Positions 22,444 to 33,099 of a stretch of DNA of 64,000 nt are shown piece by piece; positions within the stretch are counted from its first letter, which is position 1, and each line of letters begins with the position of its first letter. The stretch is from contig CM035407.1 in NCBI GenBank assembly GCA_020310875.1, forward strand, positions 67,025,158 to 67,089,157. The letters are read 5' to 3'. The translations under genes were made by a program, and so were the position numbers. The notes beneath the pieces were generated by a model. It saw only the letters and a list, made by a program, of their open reading frames with translations, ran no database searches and had not been told where the DNA came from. The stretch comes from Ceratopteris richardii. Taxonomy: Eukaryota > Streptophyta > Polypodiopsida > Polypodiales > Pteridaceae.

Positions 22444-23169
22444 AGGGGAAAAAGAGGAATTAAGTGAGGGTGGCAATGAAAGAAACCCAACCCAACCAGA
22501 GAGAAACCAACCTGTAGTACACAATCAGAGTAATAAAACAACCAATAATCAACCAGAGATTACAAAATGAACACACAATGAACACTGAACCATAACTCAT
22601 ATAAAAGCAAAAATGAACAAGGAAACAACTGTCCATGGTGAGTACATGAAGTGCCAAGGACTGGCAAAGATCTGTCGATCAGAAGGAAGTGATGAGCTAA
22701 GGAATGACAAGGGAACCAAAAGGGATAAGTAGATGCATCCTACACCGAGCCTCACAACAAAATGAGTCTAGGGAAAAACCAATGAAACTCTGGAAACTCA
22801 AGTATGAGTGAATACATAGAACCTAGTGGATAGATACGGAATGCATGACTATTGCAACGGCGGGGAAGGAGGCCTCTCTCCGGGAGGAACATCGTCCCGA
22901 GGTAGAGGTAAGTCGGGTGAGCCGGGGGGAATGATGGCTGCCTCCTCAGTGTAGGCAGCAATCCTGCTCCTGTACCTGCAGAGGTGATCGCGCTCTCGGC
23001 GGACCAGCCGACACGCAGGACTATCACAAATGCCTAATGACGCACGCTGGCGGATCTCCATGAGAGCGCGAGTCGCAACATCAGCCTCATCTCAATACCG
23101 GTCCCGATCGGTGGGGGGGGGGTTTGGTCGATGGTGGTCGGTGGGGGGGGGGGTTTTTTTTTTCTTTTT

Positions 23170-23253
23170 GGCAGAAAGAGAAAACACCCCCTATGGGGCC
23201 TTTTTTTTTTTGGCAGAAAAAGAAAACGTCCCCTATGGGGCCTCTCTCTTTTT
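23170..23253 (+). repeat. Two 42-bp units with a CCCCTATGGGG palindrome
   Basis: Each unit reads GGCAGAAA(G/A)AGAAAAC, then CCCCTATGGGGCC, then a T/C-rich run. Units start at 23170 and 23212. The palindrome could form a short hairpin with a TAT loop. Confidence 0.7.
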
Positions 23254-23635
23254 TTTTTAAATTGACCCAAAAATCAAAGAAAATACATAAAAAATCCAGA
23301 AAAATTGCAAAAAAATTCAAAAAATTCTCAAAAAATTTGCTACAGGCCTAAGCTAGAATTTCGCAATCAAACCTACAGGGAGCTTCCTTTATTCCTCAAA
23401 TTTGGCAAGAAAATGACATCGGAAAGGGATAAAAATGCCAGAAAAATGCTAGAAAATTTTCCAAAAATACCCAAAAGTTTTACTTTTGTAGAGGTTATGA
23501 AATGCCTTCTAGGTTTTCTAAAAACCCCAGTATCAAGGATAAAATTGATAAAGAAAACTACTAAAACTGAGCAAATTGTGATGAGAAAGCTATGTACAAC
23601 CTGGACAGATTTTGCAGTTCCAGGTGATCCATACT

Positions 23636-25375
23636 TCAAGTGTGTTGATGATAGGCCTTGAGCCTTGATATGTTGACCAGTGGCAAGGCCTCTCCTTTCA
23701 GCGTCTCTAACTCCACAGCACCCCAATTCAACATTGTTTTGACTCTATAAGGTCCTTCCCAATGTGGAAGCCATTTTCCTCTCAGTTGTGTATTAAGATG
23801 AGTTCTATGGAGAAGAACTAACATGCCTGCTTCAATGTTGGTGTTCCACAGATGTCGATCATGTGCCTCCTTCCTCTTCATCTGAGTCTCTATCAATTGT
23901 TTTGTTGCTAGTAGAAGAATCTCCTCCACTTTATGTAGTGCTCCGAGTCTCTGAGAGACATCAAAATCCTTCTTGCCCTGCATGAATGCTATCTTAGGTG
24001 AACCATGTAAAAATTCAAAGGGCTCAATGGGCAATATGCCATAAACTAGCTGGAATGGAGAATATCCTATGGCCTCTTTGTAGGCTAACCTGTATGCCCA
24101 CAGTGTACCTTGATAAGCAATGCCCCATGAAGTGGGCTGCAACATACACTCCTTTCTTAACATTGAGATTGAAACCTTATTTTTCGACTCAGCCTGTCCA
24201 TTGGCTCTTGGATAGTAAGCACAAGAGGTCCTATGTAGAATTCTATACCTGTTGAAAATTTCCTGCAGGACCTTATTGACAAAATGTGTACCTTGATCTG
24301 TACAAATTTCAAGTGGGCATCCAAACCTGCAAATGATGCTACTATAAATGAAATCGGCAACAGTGTGGGCAGTGCAATCAGGGGAGGCAATAGCTTCAGC
24401 CCACTTTGTCGCATAATCTGTAGCTATCAAGAGATATTTTTCCCTTTTTGGAATTGCGGGAGGGTAGATGGGCCCTACAAAATCTAGCCTCCACTTCTCA
24501 AATGGTTGCCAGGAAGTGGAAACAACCAAGGGGTTATGCATCTGCTTTGTTGGCTTAGGTCCACACCTCTGGCAAATGTCACATGCCTTTCCCCATTCAT
24601 CTGCATCCCTAAATAGTGTAGGCCACCATAGACCAGCATCCAGTATCCTCTGACTCATAATATGCCCTGGAAGGTGCCCACCACCTGTTCCTTCATGTGC
24701 AGAGTGAAGGACTTCCCTCACTTCTTCTTCTTCCAAGCACTTCCTGAACCTGTCATCCTTGCCCTGTCTATACAATTTATCTTCAATGAAGGTATATGGT
24801 CTACTCTTGATTAGCAGTGTCTTCTTTTGTACAGCACTAGCCTTTTCTAGATACAACCCAGTTTTAATGAAATTTTTGATGTCATAATACCAACCTTGAG
24901 CTTGTACAGCAAACAGATGAGCATCTGGAAAGTCATCATTGATTCCACTAGTTTGATTCATCATATTGATTTTGGATAGGTGATCCGCCATAACATTTTC
25001 TTTACCTGGTTTATGGACTACAGAAAAATCAAACTCTTGGAACAACAATAACCACCTCCATATTCTACCAGTGGCTTGTGGTTTATTGAGTAGGTATTTT
25101 AGTGGTTGGTGATCTGTTATAATAATAAATTTTACTCCCAATAAGTAATGACAGAATTTTTGGACAGCAAAGACCATTGCTAGGGCTTCCCTTTCTATAG
25201 TACTGTAATTCCTTTCAGCCTTTGTCAAGATTCTACTGGCATATTGAATTGGTTTGTCCACTTTAAATTCTTCACTGGGTTGGGTCAAAACTGCCCCCAC
25301 TGCATAGGCACTGGCATCTACATGTATATGAAAGATTTTTGACCACTCAGGTGTGACCAAAATAGGAGCAGACAC
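23636..25375 (-). pseudogene. RNase H and integrase of element C, open over 579 codons
   Basis: The frame starts in RNase H (FHIHVDASAYAVGAVLTQPS, then IITDHQPLKYLLNKPQ, FSVVHKPGKENVMADHLS) and runs into integrase. The integrase has a His/Cys zinc region (HEGTGGGHLPGH...CDICQRCG), the catalytic core (WRLDFVGPI; CTDQGTHFVNK; YYPRANGQAESKNK) and a C-terminal domain ending WEGPYRV...ISRLKAYHQ. There is no chromodomain, so it belongs to the non-chromovirus Ty3 branch. It belongs to a recently inserted but broken element. Confidence 0.88.
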
Positions 25376-25890
25376 TAACCTTGACCGTAATGTTTGATAT
25401 GCTTTTTCCTCCTCTTCTTCCCATTTAAAAGGTACTTCTTACCTGTAAGTCTAGCCAGAGGTCTGGCTATCTCTGCATACATTTTTATAAACCTTCTATG
25501 GTATCCAGTATGCCCCAAGAAACTCTGAATCTCTTTAGGGGATTTAGGTTTAGGCAACTTTAATATAGAAATGATTTTGTCACGATCTGGGGCCATACCT
25601 TTAGCCGACACCACATGTCCTAAGAGAGTTCCTTCTGTCACAAGGAAATGACATTTGTTTGGATTGAGCTTTAACTTAGTCTCCCTGCATCTTTTGAAAA
25701 CATTCTGCAACTGCCTTAAGTGGTGGTCCAAACAATCTAGAGGAGTTTCTTTGTGAGATCCTGAAAACGAAGAGAAGTCATCCATGAAGATTCTAAGTGA
25801 TTCCAGCAATAGGGGGCCAAAAATGAGATTGACCGTTCTGTTAAAGGTGGCTGGAGCATTTCTGAGCCCAAATGGCATTTTTACATACAC
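25375..25890 (-). pseudogene. C-terminal half of reverse transcriptase of element C
   Basis: This frame has YVKMPFGLRNAPATFNRTV, the catalytic FMDD box (RIFMDDFSSFSG), KLKLNPNKCHFLVTEGTLLG and SPKEIQSFLGHTGYHRRFIK. These are the thumb and connection landmarks of Ty3 reverse transcriptases. The fingers and palm start lie in the neighbouring frame to the right. Confidence 0.85.
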
Positions 25891-25899
25891 ATATGTTCC

Positions 25900-28800
25900 C
25901 TAAGGTGTGATAAAAGTAGTCTTTTCACGATCCTCTGAATGTATTGATATTTGATTATAGCCACTAAATCCATCCATAAAGCTATATAATGCATGCCCAG
26001 CCACTTCTTCAATGACCTGTTCTGCAAAAGGCATTGGGAAACCATCTGGAATGGTCACCTTGTTGAGTGCTCTAAAGTCAACACAAATTCTGATTTTATT
26101 AGTATTCTTCTTTGGTACTATAACCATAGGTGAGAGCCACTCTGAGTGTTCTACAGGAATGATGATTCCTGCATCCTCCATCTTTTGGATTTCCACATAG
26201 ACAGCTTCAACATATTTTGGATTAAGTCTATAACTCTTTCCTCTTATGGGTTTGGCTCCATCAACCAGAGGGATTCTGTGCTCTCCATAAGTTGTAGGCA
26301 CTCCTTCTAGGTCTTTATAATGCCAAGCAAAAACATCTATATACTGGGTCAAGAATGATTTTACCTTTTCAAGGAGCCCTGGGTGGCTCCACAACCAAGT
26401 GGCCACCAAAACTGGCCGATTATTGTCTTGAGTGCCTAATTGTATTTCTTGGACAGGATTTCTCTCTACCATATTATCTTCGTGTGCATCTGCTTCCTTG
26501 TCTTCTTCTACTAGCTTTTCGTGCATTGCTTCATAAGCAGGTGTATTTTGGACTTCAATGTGTTCCTCCTTGTCCTGCATCCATCCTGTAGGGATTTCTT
26601 GAATTGGGAAAGAACATTCTTCACTAGAACTTTTTACCTTGCCTTTAGCTTTAGAAAATTCTTTATCTGTGGTTGTCATATCCTCCTCCAAGTTGTATTT
26701 GAGGGGTGTCTTTCTGCCCCTTCTGTGGTCTGTGATGGGATCTCCCAATCCATCAACCTGGACTTTTTCCTTATCTTCATCATAACCTTCAGTCGTGCAA
26801 GAATTATTAAGAAAAATTCCAAAACAAGAGGAAGAGTTGCCTGCTTGGAGCCAATTTAGAATATCCTCTTCTTCCTCGAAATCTATTTGGGGTTGATCCT
26901 CCGATTTTGTTTCCATGCAAATGCCAACTGTTTGCATCATGCTAGTGTTTCCTTGATTATCTGGGCCCTCTTCTAAATGAATCTGTGTCAGCTCTTGCCC
27001 TTTCTTTTGTACCCACATAGTGTCCTTGCCCCAATCATGAATGACACTTGCATGCCTCAGCCATGGTCGTCCAATTAAGAGAGGAAATCCTCCTTCAACC
27101 TGGGGCATTCTTAAAACCACAAAATCCAGAATGAATAGATTACCTTGTACTTCAGGTGGAACTTTTGGGATCACTCCCAAGGGCCTTACTTTGCTCTGAT
27201 CTGCCAAAGTAACAGTGAAATTTGCAGGCCTTGAAGGATGGAGTCCAATCTTTTCCATTGTGTGTTCAGGCATCAAGTTAATGCCAGAACCACCATCCAC
27301 AATAACTCCTTGAAATTCATGACCTTTGATAGATACTCTCAGCCGAGGACTTTTATAATCTGTAAGGGGTGCTTCCCCTACAATTTTTCCTTTATGTAAA
27401 ATAGTAGTCTTTGCCACCAAACTTGTAGTGGAAGCTTCATCAATTATCTGCAATAACTCTGATCTGAATTTCCCATCCATCTTTATTAATTCAAAAATAC
27501 TAACCTCCTTCTTAATGGACTTGAGTAGTTTTGAAGCCTCTGATTCCTTGAGAGCTTGGACTCCAGTTGACTTATCAAACTCCTCATGAGCCCTGTTGAA
27601 GGCATGCCCAATGGCATCACTGGTGCATATGAGATCTCCTTTTTGACTTGAATCTGCACCTATGTTGACTTTATCTTCAGATGTTTCTCTATTTTGAATC
27701 CCCTCCTTAATCTTTGATTCTTGTCCTATGTCTGCTTGAGCTTTCCCCTTGCTTCTTGTTTGCACAGTCAAAGATTCTATTTCTTCTAATTGCACCACCC
27801 TGGTAGATGGTGATGGCTCATTGACCAGATCATGCACTTCTTCTTTGTGCACCGAAATCATTTGAATATGAGGCCCGGATGAAGAGGCTTGATTCTTAGG
27901 ACAACAAATTGTATAATGGTCTCTTGCATCAGGGCAGTTCCTGCAAGGAGGGGCATTTTCTGGTAGGGTGCACCTACTTTGATAGTGCCCACATTCTCCA
28001 CATCTGAAACAGATGATTGGCCTCCTAGGCCCATTTCCAAAGTCATTCCTCTGTCTAGGATTATAGTTGTTACCTTGATTTGGTGCAGCAGCCATCACAT
28101 TTGCTGGTGTTGGGGTTCCTCCTTGTGTCCAGTATGTCGTTGCAGGCATTCCTCTTGATTGGCATTCATGGGCCTCATGTCCAACCTTCCTGCATAATTG
28201 ACAAGTCACACTTAACAAAGGACATTCACTTACTATATGCCCTTGTTTGCTGCACATGGAACACCAAAGTCCACTCTTGATGCCACCTCCTTTGAGCTCT
28301 TGCAAATCCTGTCGCAACTGAGCTAATTCCTCTGCCTGGGCCTCCTCCTCCTTTTGGAGCTTTAGAGCTTCAATCTCCCTTCTCAACTGAGCAACAGCAT
28401 TCTCTTCCTCTTTGTAGGGCTTATTTCTTTTTAAGCCCTCCAGCTCTTTCCTTAGCTCTATCACTAGATCCTCCATTTCTGTACCATATGTTGGTTGAGA
28501 AGAGGTTGCTCCATACTGGTACCTTATCTGCTCCAAGCGTGTGGCTGTGCTGATGAACTCCTCTATGGAGGTTGTAGGTAGCACTAATTCCTTTATTTTG
28601 CATTGGGTGGCCACTGGTAGGGGCTTAGCCAACCATTTCTTGACAAAAAAATCGTGGGGTGGATCTGGCAATTTAGCCATTAGTGCTTTGGCCCGAGTCA
28701 CAAACTCTGGGAACTTTTTTCCTGGACCTAATCTTAAATTTTCTAGCTCTTCTATGATAATCTCCGCAGTGTTGCCATGCTGGAACTGATTTTTAAAAGC

Positions 28801-29046
28801 ATCTACATCCCAAGTGGTAAAATGGTTTTCAGCAAACTGGTTGAACCACTTATCAACTAATCCCTCTAATGTGGCAGGGAAGAGAATAAAAAAAGCATCC
28901 TCTCTACCCATTAGGCCTCTAGTCTTACATAGTGCCAAAAACCTCCTAATGTGTTCATCTGGATCCTCCTGAGCTAGGCCTTTGAAAGAAGGAAACTTTA
29001 TATTTAATCTAGAGAGTAAAGTTTCCAAGTCTACCTGACCCGCCAT
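25900..29046 (-). pseudogene. Gag, protease and start of reverse transcriptase of element C
   Basis: A frame of more than 1000 codons; the natural start is probably MAGQVDLETLL at 29046. Capsid-like sequence (FPSFKGLAQEDPDEHIRRFL; FPATLEGLVDKWFNQFAENH) is followed by a coiled coil rich in E, L and K, then four zinc knuckles (about 27897-28266). The protease loop IVDGGSGINLMPE and LLIGRPWLRHA come next, and last the start of reverse transcriptase (SPMVIVPKKNTNKIRICVDF, YSFMDGFSGYNQISI). Gag and pol appear to share one frame over this span. Four knuckles are more than the one or two usual in Ty3 Gag. The element is a young fossil. Confidence 0.88.
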
Positions 29047-29299
29047 GCTCTTGACTGATGATGTGGAAGATAGTGGACTGGGGGACCTTCTAACAACCTT
29101 CCTCCTTGTCTGCTTGCAGGTGACCCTCAATACTTGGGACCGGGTTGCGGTCATGAGCAGTTCATAGCCCACTGAATGTAAGACACTTGATAAGAATATA
29201 TTTACCTTTTGTTTGATGAAGTAGCACTGTGGTTCTGTCGACACTTGATCTCTTCTATGCTTGGCACTTGGTTTCTCCTAAGCTCAAATCTCCTTGGAA

Positions 29300-29317
29300 G
29301 TCCCACCGTGCGTGCCA
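29300..29317 (-). other. Primer binding site of element C
   Basis: On the minus strand this reads TGGCACGCACGGTGGGAC, five bases inside the LTR edge. Like element A it starts TGGC and is not the initiator tRNA-Met site used by the copia elements here. The tRNA was not identified. Confidence 0.6.
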
Positions 29318-29322
29318 AATTT

Positions 29323-30362
29323 TGTTGGTGGATTCTTAGACAAGAAGGAGTTTGAGGGTTTGTAGGAGAAAAGGGAAGAAACAAGAAGAGATAATACACC
29401 TGGAAGCTTCTGCTGATTGATTACAGTAAGAAAATTACGATGTTGAAGTACAAGACAAGCCAATACCTCTCTGTGCACAATTCCACAGAGTGCCCAATTA
29501 CAAAATACCCAATATCCCAAAGTCTTCTTGCCGCCGGCCTCCTCTGCACCAGACCTCCACCTGCTTCAAGCTTATCCTTGTGCACACCTTGCACCAAGCT
29601 TCCACAAGGGGGAAGGAGTGAATACCTTCTGTCGGCACGCGCCCACTGCAATGGGACCTTGAGATACTTGGGGGGACTAGCTTAGCACTCTCTGCACAAT
29701 CCCTTAGGTACTCCCTATGCACTCCTTCACTTCCACTTCTCTGCGTCGCACACTGGTGACTATTGCACTTCTTCCTCTTGCTCCCTTAGACTATGCTCTC
29801 TTGCTTACTCTAAGATTAGTTCAAGAATGGCCCTTGCCTTGATTTGAGTGTGTCGATCACGTACGCTCCTAACTGCAATAGCCTCTTGGTGCTCACTTTG
29901 ATGTCCCAAGATTGTCCTCCCAAGTGGCAGCCAACGACTCACTGTTTTGTCCTGTAGTGACTTTAGTCTAAAACCAAAAAAATTTTATGGGGGGCCATAC
30001 TATCACCTGTGCGTACACTTTGCCGCTTCACATACCTTCATGTTTCCTTTTAAGTCTTCACTTTTGCACATAAGAGGGGGTTCACCTGAACCTTCCAAAA
30101 CACTTTAAAACACCCTTTGAACCTTAGGAAAATTAGAGAAAATACCTCTGCAACCTACAACCCATTTTCTCCAATTTACCCTTTGTGGACAATTAATTGT
30201 GCACTACCTGTGCACTTTGACACCTGCACTTTAGCACTTTGACTTTGCATCTATTGACTTTGACCTTGACCTTGTTGACTTTGACCAATTGACTTTGACC
30301 TTTTGACTATTTGACTTTGACTACAGTTGACTTTGACCAACATGACTTTTATGGGCTCAACA
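29323..30362 (-). repeat. Right LTR of element C (5' LTR)
   Basis: A 1040-bp repeat starting TGTTGG and ending CTCAACA, followed by the target duplication CAACT at 30363-30367. It matches the left LTR at about 98% by eye, apart from the plastid insert. The W-box-like array is at 30239-30341. Confidence 0.92.
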
Positions 30363-31264
30363 CAACTACTTTGAGTTGCGTGTGCAAAAATGCTATGAAA
30401 GATTGTTATGTGATACATAGGAGAAATTTTCAAAGGTTTAATAAAAATCGATGCCTTTTTCTTAGGCATAATCTTTATCGAGAGAGCCTAGCCTTATAGC
30501 GATCAACACCACTATTGAGATTTCATGTCAACTTAAAGGCCCATTTAATGCCAATGGTCTTTTCATTAGAGACAATTCAAATAAAGATAAAGTACCATTC
30601 TTCACAATAGCGTAAAATTTTGATTGCATAGTATCCATTTATCTTTCTTACTTTTGTGCTTTGTTATAAGAAATAGTTGCATTCTCATCACAATGGCAAC
30701 AAACAAACATTGCATAAAAATTTGATGCAAAAGAAGCATCATGGGAGCTTGAACAAGTGTGGGAAGGCAAAGATGCATCTAACATATTTTCTCACAAAGT
30801 TTGCACCAACCATTTTGGCATAGATGTTTCCTTCTCAATATTTTTTCTCTCATTGATGAATGCATTTTCATTATCGGCACCACAAATGGAATCATCTATA
30901 CCCTCATTTAGAGCTTGCATAAGTTTATAAGTTTGCTTACTAGGAGATATTTGCTTGTCCACCATTGAAACGAGGCAAAAAAGTATCATACACATCCTTT
31001 GAACTCATTGAAGTTCCCTTGATACAGATACACATGAAAGAAGAGGTTGAATTACATCCTCCACAAAAACTACATCTCAGTTGAATAAAATGCATTTGAT
31101 TGTGTAATACAAACATTAGCCTTTTATGGAATTGTACCCAACCAAAACGCATTCCATTACTTTATCATCCAATTTCTTGTGTTGTTTCTCAAGCACTAAT
31201 GCAAATAGTAAACAATAAAGAACATGTGGATGAGCAATAGATTTCTTGTTGTCATGCTAAGACT

Positions 31265-31466
31265 CATAAGTAATGTTAGATTATACTACCTTAGTGGGAC
31301 ACCTCCTAATTACACATCTAGTGCACATCATATCCTCAAGCTAAAAATCATGAGGTAATTCCGATCATAAGTAATGTTAGATTATACTACCTTAGTGGGA
31401 CACCTCCTAATTACACATCTAGTGCACATCATATCCTCAAGCTAAAAATCATGAGGTAATTCCGAT
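31265..31466 (+). repeat. 101-bp tandem duplication
   Basis: The units at 31265-31365 and 31366-31466 are identical or nearly so (CATAAGTAATGTTAG...CCGAT). It lies in the decayed integrase region of copia element D, so the duplication came after the element died. Confidence 0.9.
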
Positions 31467-32524
31467 CTTTTGATCATTGAAATTTCCATTTTCACGAGGG
31501 ATCCATTTTTTTGTTAGAAACATCATTCGATTGTGGTACATATGGCAATTGGTGTTTTATCTTATGCTCAACTAGAAACACATTGAACTCAAAAGATATA
31601 CACTCTCCCCGCTCGATGAGAATAGAGGGTGTCCATTTTACATGTTGATATATTTTCAGTCATGACCAATAATTGCTTAAAGCACATAAAAAGTTGGACT
31701 TGATTTGAGTAGATATATTTATAAATGGTTGGAAAACTTAATCTATAAAAGTCACAAAATCTAGGCAATTACTAAAAGATCAAGTCTGCATAGGACTATA
31801 AACATCACTATAAACACGCTAGAACTTACTTAGCTTTTATTGTACTATATTTGGTAAGGAGGAGTATTCCATCTTAGCCAAAATAAAATGCTCACATACA
31901 TGCTTAGATGGTGCCTCAAGTTTAGGAAAAGAGAATACCCTATCAAAATTTTGAAGATGTAAGAAAATAGCAAATTTACGTGACCAAAAGATTTGTTTGC
32001 TAATGTGATATTATTTCCATTTAGAGGCAAGCTGAAATGAGATAAAGAAACTATGTTGAGAGCCAATATATTTGGTTCCACCACTATTGAAGTACCAAAG
32101 TTTTGAGTGACTATAGACATATAATGATCATATGATGATGGATAATAACTCTATTATTTAATAATCCATTCTTCATTCTACAACAGTTTAGTAGACTCAA
32201 TTTTAGAAGTAGGTGTCCACCCAACCATTCATAGCTTTTTTTTTTCTTTGCCTACTTAGCAAAAATTTAGGCCAATTCTTTATAACATGACTATTTGGCT
32301 TACAACACTATCGCAAGTGTTTTTGCTTATATATTTTCTTTGTTTTATCTTTGTTTTCCTTCTTCAATTGCATAAGATTTATAGATTTTTGCTTACTAGA
32401 GAAGAGTGGCATTTACACTTTCCCTTCTATTGAGCAACAAAAGCTTGATCTACAACAAGCTTCATCTACAACATGTATAATATGTCTTTTTTCCTAGGAT
32501 TCTCTTATAGCAAAAAAAAGGAAA

Positions 32525-32938
32525 CTAAATCTTTGGTGTTAAGGCATTTGGATTTACTTTCCTCATCGATTTAGGAGTAGAAAAAAAACTCAGAAGAGAA
32601 TTTATCAGTTTCTCTTTCAAATTTTTGATATTCATATAAACATTATCCATAGAATCACCTTTATTCATATGATCATGCATCAATTGTTTTCTAAGGTAAG
32701 CAATACTAACCTCATTTCTTGCTTGATACAATGCTATAAGAGTATTCCAAGCATCCTTTGCAATTTTGCATGAGAAAATATGAGGGATAAAGGCATGTTT
32801 GAAACACAAAGAAATCAATTGGATATGCATCCCTTCCACCCCATCAAAGTTCCATTGCAATGTTTGGGGCTGTTGGTGATGTATGTAGTGTAGTAGAAAT
32901 AGGAATTGCAAGAGGATTGGAAATAAAAAATTCACCAT
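32525..32938 (-). pseudogene. Copia Gag remnant of element D
   Basis: The minus strand carries IFSCKIAKDAWNTLIALYQA, a segment like YLRKQLMHDHMNKGDSMDN and a KNLKEKLI helix. This is the capsid-type region of plant copia Gag (UBN2 family). It is the upstream end of element D. Fossil. Confidence 0.7.
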
Positions 32939-33099
32939 AACTCAAACCTATAGCATACTCAATAGTACCTACATCAACAATATTTTGAACATTTATAGTT
33001 GTAACATAAAATATTTCAACACCCTACACAATATTCCTCAATACCTTTGCAACCAATACATGGTGCATCATGTATTGGGTAGTTGGAATCATCCAACTT

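Larger units (their letters stand above)
22192..23635 (-). other. Non-coding 3' region of element C with G-run and poly(T) tracts
   Basis: This lies between the integrase end and the 3' LTR. It holds a very G-rich stretch at 22352-22443 (plus strand), poly(G) and poly(T) runs at 23106-23165, and a 42-bp direct repeat at 23170-23253. Short open frames here, some very proline-rich, come from base composition and I assign no protein to them. Confidence 0.5.
20757..30362 (-). mobile_element. Ty3/gypsy LTR retrotransposon C with both LTRs and target duplications
   Basis: Left LTR 20757-22191 and right LTR 29323-30362 have TGTTG...CAACA-type ends and are flanked by CAACT (20752-20756 and 30363-30367). 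In element orientation (right to left) the order is LTR, primer site (29300-29317), Gag with four zinc knuckles, protease, reverse transcriptase, RNase H, integrase, then about 1.4 kb of G/C-rich non-coding sequence and the second LTR. Leaving aside a plastid insert in the left LTR, the LTRs differ at roughly 20 places in about 1030 bp, around 2% by eye, so it is among the youngest insertions here. Long frames remain open, but it has a few breaks. It sits within copia element D. Confidence 0.92.

Noticed and set aside
22258-22541. Proline-rich open frames opposite the G-rich tract
   Set aside because: They arise from base composition; no conserved domain and overlapping frames on both strands.
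23030-23351. Several overlapping frames with poly-Gly, poly-Pro or Lys-rich repeats
   Set aside because: They come from the poly(G)/poly(T) runs and the 42-bp repeat, not from a protein-coding signal.
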